This document shows, in pieces, positions 16,306 through 25,000 of a stretch of 32,993 nucleotides of DNA. Source of the stretch: a bacterium (lineage in GTDB: Bacteria; Desulfobacterota; Deferrisomatia; Deferrisomatales; Deferrisomataceae); the NCBI GenBank assembly GCA_027021615.1, contig JALUTY010000073.1:1-32993 (forward strand). The letters run 5' to 3'. A program made the position numbers and the translations under genes. The notes beneath the pieces were generated by a model that saw only the letters and a list, made by a program, of their open reading frames with translations, did not search any database and was not told where the DNA came from. Every line of letters starts with the position of its first letter. Position 1 is the first letter of the stretch.

Positions 16306-18340
16306 GGGCCTCGGCCTCCTTGACCAGGGACGCCACGTCCACCACCAGGATCGGGCGCTGGTCCCCCAGGTCCGTGGCCCCGGCGATTCCAGGGACCCCC
16401 TTGAGACGGGATCCTAGGCTCTTGATGACCACGTCCTGCTGGATCAGCAGCTCATCCACGGTCAGGGCGAGCCGTTTCTCCGCCACCCCCACGACCACGG
16501 CGTAGCCCGCCCCGTTTCCCGGGCTCGCCTCCACCCCCAGAGCCCGGTCCAACCGCACCATGGGGATCGTGTCGGACCGGAGCCGCAGCACCGGCCGCCC
16601 CTCGATCCGGTCCACCCCCTGCTCCGACAAAGACAGGGTCTCGAGCACGCTGTTTAGCGGCACGGCCAGCCTCATGGTGCCCGCTCGAACGAGCAGGGCC
16701 TGGATGATGGCCATGGTGATGGGAAGCACGACGGTCACCCGGGTTCCCCGACCCTCCTCGCTGGTGAGCTCGATCATGCCCGAGAGGCGGGCGATGTTCT
16801 TCCGCAGCACATCCATGCCCACACCCCGGCCGGAGATCTCCGTGGCCTGGTCCTTGGTGGAGAAACCGGGCTCGAACACCAGATCGAGCGCCTCCCTGTC
16901 GCTGAGCTGGGCGTCCGGCTCCACCATTCCCCGTTCCACAGCCTTCCTGAGCACTCGCTCCCGGGGGATGCCGGCTCCGTCGTCCGCCACCTCGATCACC
17001 ACGTGGTTCCCCCGCTGGTGGGCCACCAGCTCGATCCGGCCCCGTCGGGGTTTGCCCTTCGCCTCCCGCTCGTCCGGGGGCTCGATGCCGTGGTCCACCG
17101 CGTTGCGGATCACGTGGATCAGGGGATCGCCCAGCTCCTCAGCGATCAGCTTGTCGATCTCGGTATCCGCCCCTCGGACCTCCAGGTCCACCTCCTTGCC
17201 GGTGGTGCGCAGGATCTTGTGGAGGGTGCGCTGGAGCTTGGAAAACAGCTGGCCCAAGGGCACCATGCGCACGTCCATCACCGCCTCTCTGAGGTCGGTA
17301 AGCCGCCGGTCCAGGTCCTTCTGGGCCTTGGCCAGCTCGATCACCGCTCCGGTGAGCCCTTGCTCCCTCCGCAGCCGGTCGATCACCAGGTGGATGTGGC
17401 TACGGGCAACCACCAGCTCGCCCACCAGATTCATCAACGCGTCGAGCTTGGACAGGTCCACCCGGATCGATTGGCTGAAGCTCCGCACCCCTTCTGCCGG
17501 TGGCCCACACGTCTCGGACGCGGACGAGGCCCCCGGGGAGGAGGGCTCAGCCGGGCGGGGGGATGGGGCCGGAGGAGCAAGCGGCTGGGCTGCCGGCGCC
17601 AGCTCCTCCACCTGGGCCCCGTGGGCCGCCACCGCGGCTCGGGCCTCCTCCAGGTCGGCCTTGAGACCCACTAGGAGCTCGAACTCCATGCGCTCCGGGG
17701 CCCCTTCGCCGGTGCCTGGCAGGGTGGAGATGATCTCCCCCAGACCCTTGAGGGTGGCGTTCAGGGCCTCCAGGTCGGTATCAAAGGTCTCGAAAGGGAA
17801 CCCAACCTTCACCCGAACCAAGGTGCGGTTGGGGTTCTTCAGGGTGGCCTCGAGGCGGTGACGCTCGTACTCGGTGAGCACGGCCAGGACGTCATCACCC
17901 AGGCCCAAGGCGGCCAGGCCCTCCTCTCGATCATCCCTCCCGCCCTCGGCCGCCCGGACCAGCCGCTCCACGAACCCGGGAACTCCGGGGTCCTCCGGGG
18001 CTTGGCCTTGGGCCAGACGAGAGCACAGGTTCCGGAGCAGATCGAGGCCTTCGTAGAGCAGATCCATCACGGGCCGGGTACACCCGATCCGGCCCAAGCG
18101 CACGCCATCCAGCAGGGTCTCGGCCTTGTGGGCCACCTCGGTGATCTGGCCGAACCCGCACATGGCCGAGATCCCTTTCAGGCTGTGGGCTGCCCGGAAG
18201 ATGCTGTTGACCACCTCGGGGTCAGGCTCGTCCCCCTCTGGGGTCTGCTCCAGCTCGGCCAGGTCGTCGGCAAGCCGGTCCAGGATGTCCTCGGCCTCGG
18301 CCAGGAACTCCTGGACGCTCTCGTCCGCCACGCAGCTCAT
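16298..18340 (-). CDS. cheA: Chemotaxis histidine kinase CheA
   Basis: This 680-residue kinase is the core of the operon. The HPt domain carries the phosphorylated histidine in FRAAHSLKG (His52). A middle segment (about 155-260) starting RVKVGFPFETFDTDLEALN resembles a response-regulator docking domain and is followed by a Pro/Ala/Ser linker. The dimerisation domain starts near LSKLDALMNLVGELVVARS, the ATPase has the N box HVIRNAVDHGIE, G1 DDGAGIP and G2 GRGVGMDVL, and the C-terminus is a CheW-like domain. No receiver domain is fused. The ATG at 18340 overlaps the upstream DUF4388 stop by four bases; the open frame runs further upstream without support. No cheY lies in the window, so the phosphate acceptor, apart from CheB, must be elsewhere. 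Confidence 0.96.
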   Translation of the reverse strand: MSCVADESVQEFLAEAEDILDRLADDLAELEQTPEGDEPDPEVVNSIFRAAHSLKGISAMCGFGQITEVAHKAETLLDGVRLGRIGCTRPVMDLLYEGLDLLRNLCSRLAQGQAPEDPGVPGFVERLVRAAEGGRDDREEGLAALGLGDDVLAVLTEYERHRLEATLKNPNRTLVRVKVGFPFETFDTDLEALNATLKGLGEIISTLPGTGEGAPERMEFELLVGLKADLEEARAAVAAHGAQVEELAPAAQPLAPPAPSPRPAEPSSPGASSASETCGPPAEGVRSFSQSIRVDLSKLDALMNLVGELVVARSHIHLVIDRLRREQGLTGAVIELAKAQKDLDRRLTDLREAVMDVRMVPLGQLFSKLQRTLHKILRTTGKEVDLEVRGADTEIDKLIAEELGDPLIHVIRNAVDHGIEPPDEREAKGKPRRGRIELVAHQRGNHVVIEVADDGAGIPRERVLRKAVERGMVEPDAQLSDREALDLVFEPGFSTKDQATEISGRGVGMDVLRKNIARLSGMIELTSEEGRGTRVTVVLPITMAIIQALLVRAGTMRLAVPLNSVLETLSLSEQGVDRIEGRPVLRLRSDTIPMVRLDRALGVEASPGNGAGYAVVVGVAEKRLALTVDELLIQQDVVIKSLGSRLKGVPGIAGATDLGDQRPILVVDVASLVKEAEAHA

Positions 18341-19302
18341 GCCCCGGCCTCTCCGGCCCGAGGCTCCTCGCCCCCGGCTGCCTGCTCCACCGCCCGTTGG
18401 AGCCGTAGGAGGAACACGTCCAGATGTGCCTCTGCGTGGGGACCGTCCAGATCGGCCGGACACGGGGCCGGGACATAGGCGTCGGCCCCTGCTTCGGCGG
18501 CCCGCACCCGCACCCCGGCATCCCGGCAAGCCCCCACGACCACCACCACCCCGGCGGGCTGCAGCGCGCGGATCGAGGCAATCCGGCTCCAGGTCTCCTC
18601 CCCGGGGTCCGGTCCGATGCCGACGACCACCCAGGGAGACGGGGCCTCAGCAGGCCAGTCCCCCAGCAGGGCGGCGAGCCGGCCAGGGTCCGGCACGACC
18701 ACCACCCCCTTGCGCTTGCGCCTCCACATCTGGGCGCACGCGTCCCGCAGCCTGGGGTCGGCCAGCTCCACCACGATCCGGGCCGGCTCGGGGGCGGAGC
18801 CCTCCTTGGCCAGACCCTCCGCCGCCAGAAACCCCGCCTGGATCCCCACGTCTAGAATGAAGGCCGAAGGGTTCAGAGAGAAGCGGTCCATCACCTCGTC
18901 GGGCTTGCCGAACTCGAACCGGAACGTCCCGCCCGGCCACCGAAGCACCTCGAACACGATGTCGCGGAACTGGCGGGACAGCACCTCTTGGACCGCCTCC
19001 GGTGACACCCCGAACTCCTCGCACAGGAGGGTCCCGATCCGGCGCTCCTCCCCCTCCGCGCTCTGTTGCCCCAGCGCCCGCTGGAGCTCCCGGCTGGTGA
19101 GGGCCCCGGCCTGCACGAGGAGCTCCCCCAGCTCCGGGTGCCGCTGGCTCGACTCGGCACGGATTAGCCGGCCGTCCCGGAACACCAGACGAGCTAGCCG
19201 GTCCTCATGCCGGATCTCCAGCACGCCCGACTTTTTTGAAGCGCCGACCACCTGGAGGAGATGGGCCAGGTCCCGATAACTCAGCGTGCCTTCCAACGGC
19301 AT
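18337..19302 (-). CDS. DUF4388 (PATAN-type) protein with degenerate receiver-like C-terminus
   Basis: This first gene of the chemosensory operon encodes 321 residues. The N-terminal part (about 1-95) starts MPLEGTLSYRDLAHLLQVV and contains KSGVLEIRH and ARLVFRDGRLIRAES, the pattern of the DUF4388 domain of PatA-like proteins. A helical middle region follows (GELLVQAGALTSRELQRAL). The C-terminal third (about 195-310) has alternating hydrophobic strands and AAEAGADAYVPAP, which looks like a response-regulator fold without a clear phosphoacceptor Asp. GAGG stands seven bases before the ATG, which fixes the start. Such proteins are linked to signalling in gliding or pilus systems, so this pathway may control something other than flagellar rotation; that is inference. 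Confidence 0.8.
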   Translation of the reverse strand: MPLEGTLSYRDLAHLLQVVGASKKSGVLEIRHEDRLARLVFRDGRLIRAESSQRHPELGELLVQAGALTSRELQRALGQQSAEGEERRIGTLLCEEFGVSPEAVQEVLSRQFRDIVFEVLRWPGGTFRFEFGKPDEVMDRFSLNPSAFILDVGIQAGFLAAEGLAKEGSAPEPARIVVELADPRLRDACAQMWRRKRKGVVVVPDPGRLAALLGDWPAEAPSPWVVVGIGPDPGEETWSRIASIRALQPAGVVVVVGACRDAGVRVRAAEAGADAYVPAPCPADLDGPHAEAHLDVFLLRLQRAVEQAAGGEEPRAGEAGA

Positions 19303-19341
19303 GATTATCCTCGCGTGGGGTGCTCCGAACACTCGGCCTAC

Positions 19342-19369
19342 GGATCGGCGCCGGCCCCCCGCGGCTTTA
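19342..19369 (-). promoter_or_regulatory. Sigma28 (FliA)-like promoter for the chemosensory operon
   Basis: Read on the minus strand, TAAA (19369-19366) is followed after 16 bases by GCCGATCC (19349-19342). The usual flagellar and chemotaxis sigma factor site is TAAA, 15 bases, GCCGATAA, so the -10 core GCCGAT is exact, the last two bases differ and the spacer is one base longer. It ends 40 bases before the first start codon of the operon, a sensible distance. GC-rich DNA makes chance matches to GCCGAT common, so this is tentative. Confidence 0.35.
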
Positions 19370-19475
19370 GCCAGAGGCCACCGGCCTTGACCCATCGATC
19401 GGATCGGCTACGGACACCGCTAGCCCCCCTATTCAACGCCTGGCCCGTCCATTTTTCACAGCGACGTTTCATTGT

Positions 19476-19493
19476 GTTGCAAACCCCTGCAAC
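19476..19493. promoter_or_regulatory. Possible operator: perfect inverted repeat GTTGCA-N6-TGCAAC
   Basis: GTTGCA at 19476-19481 and TGCAAC at 19488-19493 form a perfect 6-bp dyad with a 6-base centre, the size of a dimeric regulator site. It lies roughly mid-way between the two divergent start codons, so it could act on either operon. No regulator can be named from it. Confidence 0.35.
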
Positions 19494-19600
19494 CCTTGGA
19501 ACAAACTCCCGGCCCTCCCAGGCCCACCCGTCCACGAGCCTTTGTTCTAACACGTGAATATCCATAGTGGTTTTCAATATTCTCCCACTGCCGGGGCCCT

Positions 19601-19616
19601 TGGCATGGGCCGTGCA
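19601..19616 (+). promoter_or_regulatory. Sigma54-like promoter for the porin-cytochrome operon
   Basis: The sequence TGGCATGGGCCGTGCA has the -24 GG and -12 GC separated by exactly ten bases and matches the TGGCACG-N4-TTGCW consensus at 10 of 12 conserved positions. Transcription would start near 19627, giving a leader of about 45 bases before the barrel gene. If real, the operon needs an activator of the NtrC type. No such activator gene is in the window. Confidence 0.4.
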
Positions 19617-19670
19617 AACTTCCCGGAGCGGCATGTTCCTTTTCTCACATTTTCTGGTCCTGAGGACGCC

Positions 19671-21011
19671 ATGAAACCAGTCGTGATCGCGTTGGGCGTC
19701 GGGCTGACCGCCTGTCTGGGCGCCGGCGGAGCCGGAGCGTGGACCCTTTCCGGCGCGTCCCGCACCACCCTGCGGGCCTCGTGGGCCGACGCCGCCCCCG
19801 ACCAGGACGACCAAGGGGCGTACGGCTCCCAGCTCCTGGTCCTGGAGGCGCAAGGCCTGCCCCTGAACAGCCGGGCCTTCTTCTCGGGCGCGTTCCGGTG
19901 GGACTTGGGCCAGGAGGAGCCGGACTCGGTGTTCTACAGCTCGGTGGACCGGTTTCCCGGCGGCAGTCACCTGTTCGTGTACGACCTGGGGCTCGTGTCC
20001 CGGCCCCTGCACGCCGTGGAGCTCACCGCCGGCCGGTTCTCGTGGGAGAGCGCCGAGCCCGTGCACCTGGACGGGGCCGGGGCCCGCGTGCGCCTGCCCC
20101 TGCTGCCGGTGGAGACGTCGGTGGAGGCCTTCGGCGGCCGCTTGGTGCAGTACTACGAGGATCTGGAGCGGGACGCCGCCTGGGGCGGGGCGGCCGAGGC
20201 CCGCCTTCCCTGGGGCGGCCGGCTTCGGGCCGACTACCTGGACTACTTCGACGATCTGCTGCGGCTGACCGTGCGGCAGACGCTCCGCGACCTCGCTTGG
20301 GCCAAGGCCAGCGCCGAGTGGGTGAACGGCAACCTGCGCGAGGCCCTGGTATCGGCCACCCTCTGGTGGGACCCCACCGGCACCGAGGTCGCGGCCAGCG
20401 TCTACAAGAAGGTGGGCAACGAGGAGGACGACGACTTCCTCCTGGACTTCACCGCGGACGCCGACCCCGGACGGTACCGGCTGGAGCGCCTCAGTCTGGA
20501 GCGACAGGCCCCCTATAACCAGTACCGGCTGGCCCTGGAGCAGCGGCTGGGGGACCACCTGACCCTGAGCGGCGCCTACACCAAGCGGGACCTGATCGAC
20601 GAGGACCACTACGAGAGCCCCTCGAACACCAGCTTCGACGTGGTCCAAGCCGGCCTCGGGGTGTTCGATCCGGGGATTCCGGGCCTCTCGCTGCGGGCCG
20701 GCCTGTCGTGGTGGCTCGAGGACCGGCTGGACGGCCCCGAGGCCCGGAGCCTCTCGTACTCGCTGGACGCCGAGCAGCGGCTGCCGCGCGGGTTCGTGGC
20801 CTCGGCCGCGTACTACCGCAAGGACGAGGACATCAACAACGACCTGGAGAACCTGGTGGCCCAGAGCCTGGAGCTGGGGCTCGCCTACCGACCCGGCTCG
20901 CGATGGTCGGCGGATCTGACCTACCGCCGGGACACCGACGACCTGATCGAGGAGCTCTACGGGGTCGAGGAGACCCACTCGGTAGAGACCCGCGTCACGG
21001 TGCGTTTCTAG
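19671..21011 (+). CDS. Outer-membrane beta-barrel, porin component of a porin-cytochrome conduit
   Basis: This 446-residue exported protein is probably the barrel that holds a multiheme cytochrome across the outer membrane. A signal peptide (about residues 1-23) ends GGAGA before Trp24; an LTAC sequence at residues 12-15 resembles a lipobox but sits inside the hydrophobic core, so I favour ordinary cleavage. The mature chain alternates aromatic and polar residues in many short strands with Asp/Glu/Arg-rich turns (for example YLDYFDDLLRLTVRQTLRD), and ends in VTVRF with the C-terminal Phe typical of barrels. The ATG at 19671 follows TGAGGA. No sequence family is recognised with certainty; the role rests on the fold pattern and the two cytochrome genes directly after it. 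Confidence 0.82.
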   Translation: MKPVVIALGVGLTACLGAGGAGAWTLSGASRTTLRASWADAAPDQDDQGAYGSQLLVLEAQGLPLNSRAFFSGAFRWDLGQEEPDSVFYSSVDRFPGGSHLFVYDLGLVSRPLHAVELTAGRFSWESAEPVHLDGAGARVRLPLLPVETSVEAFGGRLVQYYEDLERDAAWGGAAEARLPWGGRLRADYLDYFDDLLRLTVRQTLRDLAWAKASAEWVNGNLREALVSATLWWDPTGTEVAASVYKKVGNEEDDDFLLDFTADADPGRYRLERLSLERQAPYNQYRLALEQRLGDHLTLSGAYTKRDLIDEDHYESPSNTSFDVVQAGLGVFDPGIPGLSLRAGLSWWLEDRLDGPEARSLSYSLDAEQRLPRGFVASAAYYRKDEDINNDLENLVAQSLELGLAYRPGSRWSADLTYRRDTDDLIEELYGVEETHSVETRVTVRF

Positions 21012-21020
21012 GGGATGACC

Positions 21021-21995
21021 ATGAAGCTACTCAGCCGGCAATCGAATGGGCGCACTCACCTCCCCGAGCGGGGGGGCAAGGGACCTAGCGGAGAGCCGGG
21101 CGCGGCCCCCTGGCTCGCCGGGTTCGGTGCTGGGGGAATAAGACGGGCTTGCATCGCGGTGTTGGCGACTGGCGCGGCGCTAGCGCTGCTGGCCGGGTGC
21201 CGGGAGGAGACCGGCCTTCGATTCTCCCACGCCCTCCATGCGGAGGAGGCAGCCTGCACCGACTGCCACGGGGGTGACGAGGGGCTTCGAACCGGCATGG
21301 AGCCCTGCAAGGAGTGCCACGACATCGACGAGGCGAACCCCTCCGAGGCGTGCCTCACGTGCCACACCCGCGCCGGCGACGAGGACTACGCCGTGTCGAA
21401 GGCCCCACGGGGCCGAACGTACGCCGACGTGACGTTCGACCACGAGCCCCACGCCGACGTGGGCTGCGTCCGGTGCCACGGATCCACCCCGCGGGCCGAG
21501 AACCTGGCCTCGGTGGAGTTTCCCACGATGGAGACGTGTCTGGGGTGCCACGACGGGGACGAGGCGCCGGCCGACTGCTCCACCTGCCACGCCCGCATCC
21601 GTCGGGGCGAACGCCCCCCCTCCCACGACGGACTGTGGGAACAGCGCCACGGCCGGCGCACGGACCTGCGCGAGGCCGTGTGCCGGACCTGTCACCCCGG
21701 GCCGGACGCCTGCCGTACCTGCCACCGAACGGAGAAGCCCCGGAGCCACACCCTGGGCTGGAAGGACCGCAGCCACGGCCTGGAGGCCCGCCACGACCGC
21801 GACACCTGCCGCGCGTGCCACACGGCCACCTTCTGCTCCGACTGCCACCGGGAGGCCCCCCGCAGCCACGCCCCCCGGAACGGTTGGCTCGCCTCGGGGC
21901 ATCGGATCCAGGGGGCTGCGGACACGGAGTCGTGCCGGGTCTGCCACGGCCGGACCGACCCCTCGTGCCTGGCGTGCCATCCGCAAGGGTATTGA
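21021..21995 (+). CDS. Dodecaheme c-type cytochrome, lipoprotein
   Basis: This 324-residue protein contains twelve CXXCH haem c motifs in about 265 mature residues, or one per 22 residues, so it should be a packed haem wire. They read, in order: CTDCH, CKECH, CLTCH, CVRCH, CLGCH, CSTCH, CRTCH, CRTCH, CRACH, CSDCH, CRVCH, CLACH. Many extra His residues are available as distal ligands. A hydrophobic stretch ends in the lipobox LLAGC (Cys60); the 40 residues before it are an unusually long N-region. The ATG at 21021 has AGGGG six bases upstream; one at 21015 would add two residues. It lies 9 bases after the barrel gene, and its likely role is to sit in the barrel and pass electrons between periplasmic carriers and the cell surface. 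Confidence 0.93.
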   Translation: MKLLSRQSNGRTHLPERGGKGPSGEPGAAPWLAGFGAGGIRRACIAVLATGAALALLAGCREETGLRFSHALHAEEAACTDCHGGDEGLRTGMEPCKECHDIDEANPSEACLTCHTRAGDEDYAVSKAPRGRTYADVTFDHEPHADVGCVRCHGSTPRAENLASVEFPTMETCLGCHDGDEAPADCSTCHARIRRGERPPSHDGLWEQRHGRRTDLREAVCRTCHPGPDACRTCHRTEKPRSHTLGWKDRSHGLEARHDRDTCRACHTATFCSDCHREAPRSHAPRNGWLASGHRIQGAADTESCRVCHGRTDPSCLACHPQGY

Positions 21996-22034
21996 AACCG
22001 GGCCCGGCAAAACCCAATCCCACGGAGAGGAACC

Positions 22035-25000
22035 ATGAGAAAGATCCCGACCCTCCTCACCTCGTTGGCGCTGCCCGGCCTGCTGGCCGCGGCCGCGCCG
22101 GCGCTGGCCCATCCGGCCATCGAGATCCGCACCTTTGCGGACGCCGACCACGACGGCGTGGGCGATCCGGTGCGGACCGGCCTGGACGCAAGCGACACCC
22201 TGGCCGCCAACGGCCAGGACGGCGCCCTGGTGGCCGGACCGCCGATGAGCCCCAAGCAGACCTGCGGGCTGTGCCACTCGTACGAGAAGATCACCTCGGC
22301 CTACCACTTTCAGCTCGGGCTGGACGAGCGGGTGGACTCGGACGGCGACGGCTTCGCCGACGACCTGGGCAAGGTGCTGGCCGGGCCGGACGGGCTCCTG
22401 GCCACCCTGCCCACGCTGTACAACATCACGGCGCCCGGCCAGTTCGGGGCCTGGTGACCGCCCTCGTACCGCCAGTTGGCGGCACAGAACAACACGGATC
22501 ACACCCGGTTCGACATCGGTACGGCCGACGAGATCGCCACCTGCACCTCGTGCCACATGGGCGGCGGCCCCTACGAAGCGGACCGGTTCGGCAACCGGTA
22601 CGACGAGTTCTTCCAGGCCAACCGCGACCGGATCGAGGCCGGTGAGTTCGGCGTCCTGAACGGGGACTACTACCGGTACGACGTGGAGGACATCGGAGCG
22701 GCGCCGTTCTACATGGCCCGGGACCTCATGGGCGGCGGGCCCTCCCCGGCCCTGTCGGCCCCCCACCTGCACGACTGGGGCGAGAGCGGGGTGCTGGAGG
22801 CCGAGTGCCTGACCTGCCACCTCGATCCCTACGAGAACCGCCTCCACACCGCCGACGGGGTGGACGCCCAGAACTACGCGCCCCGGCTCAAGATCTTCCT
22901 GACCGCCAGGATGAACGAAGCCCGGGACGACTACGCCGACATCTGGACCATCTCGGTGGGGAGGTACCCCACCCCGGGCGAGATCCCCGAGGGATACGAG
23001 GTGTTCTCGATCGACCGGTACTCGAGCCCCCTCTCCGGCACCTTCGAGGCCGGCCGGTTCTACGCGGCGCCCAACTCGCCCGTGGCGAGCACCCGCGACT
23101 CGGTCAAGATCCCCATGGTCGAGGGCGGCAAGCCCGACGAGGCCGGCGGCACGAGCGGGTTCAAGATGCACAACGCCTACAGCCCGGCCGTGAACGCCGT
23201 GACCGCCGCGAACGGCGACAAGGTGTGGGGCAGCCGCAAGTTCCTGGGCTACTACTTCAAGTACGCGGCCACGGGCGGGCTCATGGGGCTCGACCTGGAC
23301 GGCGACGGCGTGCCCCTGGCCTACGTGAAGCTGGTGAAAAAAGACGGGGTGAGCCTCTCCCAGGTCCCGGACGAGGTGCAGAATTACTTTACGGTGCAGA
23401 CCTACTACGACCCGGACGATCTCGAGCTCTTCGCCGCCCAGTCCGGCACCAAAGCCCCCCTGCTCGCCAGCGACGACACCGGCGGCCACAAGTGGGACCT
23501 GATCTGCGGCCGGTGCCACGTGGGCTTCCGCGACCCCGTGAACCAGGGGCTGTACATCCGGCCCGACGTGATGGGCATGAAGGCCGACATCCCCAAGCGG
23601 GGCACCTTCTGGAAGATGGAGTACGACGGCGAGGAGAACTACGACAAGGCCCTGGAGGAGGTCGAGGCCGGAAGGAAGAGCGAGGGAGACCTGGCCGGCT
23701 ACGACGTGCACGCCGCCCGGGGCGTGGAGTGCGTGGACTGTCACGCCACCAAGGCCGAGGGGCCGACCGCGCCCGACCACGACTTCGGCAAGGGCATCGA
23801 CACCGGCGGCACCGTGCGAAACGACCTGGACTTCCAGAAGGTGAAGGTGTGCACCGACTGTCACAACCCGGACCAGATGACCCTGGCCCACCGGGACAGC
23901 TTCGGGTCCGAGGAGATCGTGGCGGACCACTTCGAGAACGTGGCCTGCGAGACCTGCCACATCCCCTACAAGAGGTACTGGCCGTTCCGGGCCTTCGACT
24001 ACTCCATGGGGTTCTCCTACAACTTCGACTCCCGGTTCATGCCGAACCCGGCCGACCCGGGAGACATCTCCCAGATGGTGCCGTTCTCGTTCTTCGCCGC
24101 GTTCGGCATCCAGGACCCCCAGCCGGGCTACTACGCGGCCGCCCCATTCTACGGGATCGGGGGGCTCCAGTGGGTCGGCCAGTCGAACCCGATCTTCGGG
24201 ATGGACGTGGTGACCTCCATCGCCTACTTCGACCCCAACGGGCCCGACCCGCTGGTGGCCCAGAAGCTCGCGCTGGACGGCAAGGAGCCCGGGTTCGGCT
24301 CGGACCGGGCCCTCGACCCCTACGCCATGTTCTACACCATGATGACCGACCCGGACGGCTCGGCCACGATCCCCGTGCCCGACGACGAGGGGAACTTCGA
24401 CCCGGCGGACATGACGGAGTTCTTCCGCACCGCCAACGGAAAGAGCTACTTCGAGTTCACCCCGGTGCTCTACAAGAAGCCCGACCGGGACGGCAAGATC
24501 AAGATCTACCCGGGCAACCCCGTGGCGGCCGTGACCTGGGTGGTCTACGACCCCGACGACCCGGCCAGCATGCGGGTGCTGGCCCCCCGGGAGCTCAACT
24601 CCATCCTGGCCGGCGCGGTGTCCCGGGAGGTGATGCCCGGCCGCCACCAGATCGGCATGGTGCTGATCTCGAGCACCGTCACCCGGGACGAGTCCGGCGC
24701 GATCACCGCGTACGACCCGGCCACGATCGTATGGGACGACAACTTCGACCTGCGGCCCGAGATCTCCAACGAGACCGAGCTGGACCTGGTGAAGGCGGCC
24801 TTGAAGACGGTGCTGGAGAAGGAGGACGCCTACGCGGGCGTGACCTCGCCCGACTACGGCGCGAACCTGCGGCTCGCGATCGTGGCCCACTACTTCACCG
24901 TGAGCCACAACGTGCTGCCCGCCTCCCAGGCCCTGGGGGCGCCCAAGGACTACGACAAACTGGGCGGGGTGGACCCGACCACCGGGAAGATGGTCCCCCC

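Larger units (their letters stand above)
19303..19670. other. Divergent control region between the chemosensory and cytochrome operons
   Basis: No gene is evident in these 368 bases. The region includes an AT-richer patch at about 19540-19585, unusual for this GC-rich window. It holds a sigma28-like site for the minus-strand operon, a sigma54-like site for the plus-strand operon and a perfect GTTGCA/TGCAAC inverted repeat between them. A further inverted pair, AGTGG 19566-19570 and CCACT 19585-19589, lies in the AT-rich patch and could be an operator. I see no intrinsic terminator here. Confidence 0.6.

Noticed and set aside
19682-19715. Lipobox LTAC in the barrel protein
   Set aside because: The Cys is inside the hydrophobic core with further small residues and an ordinary cleavage site after it, and the rest of the protein is a barrel; a lipoprotein signal is less likely.
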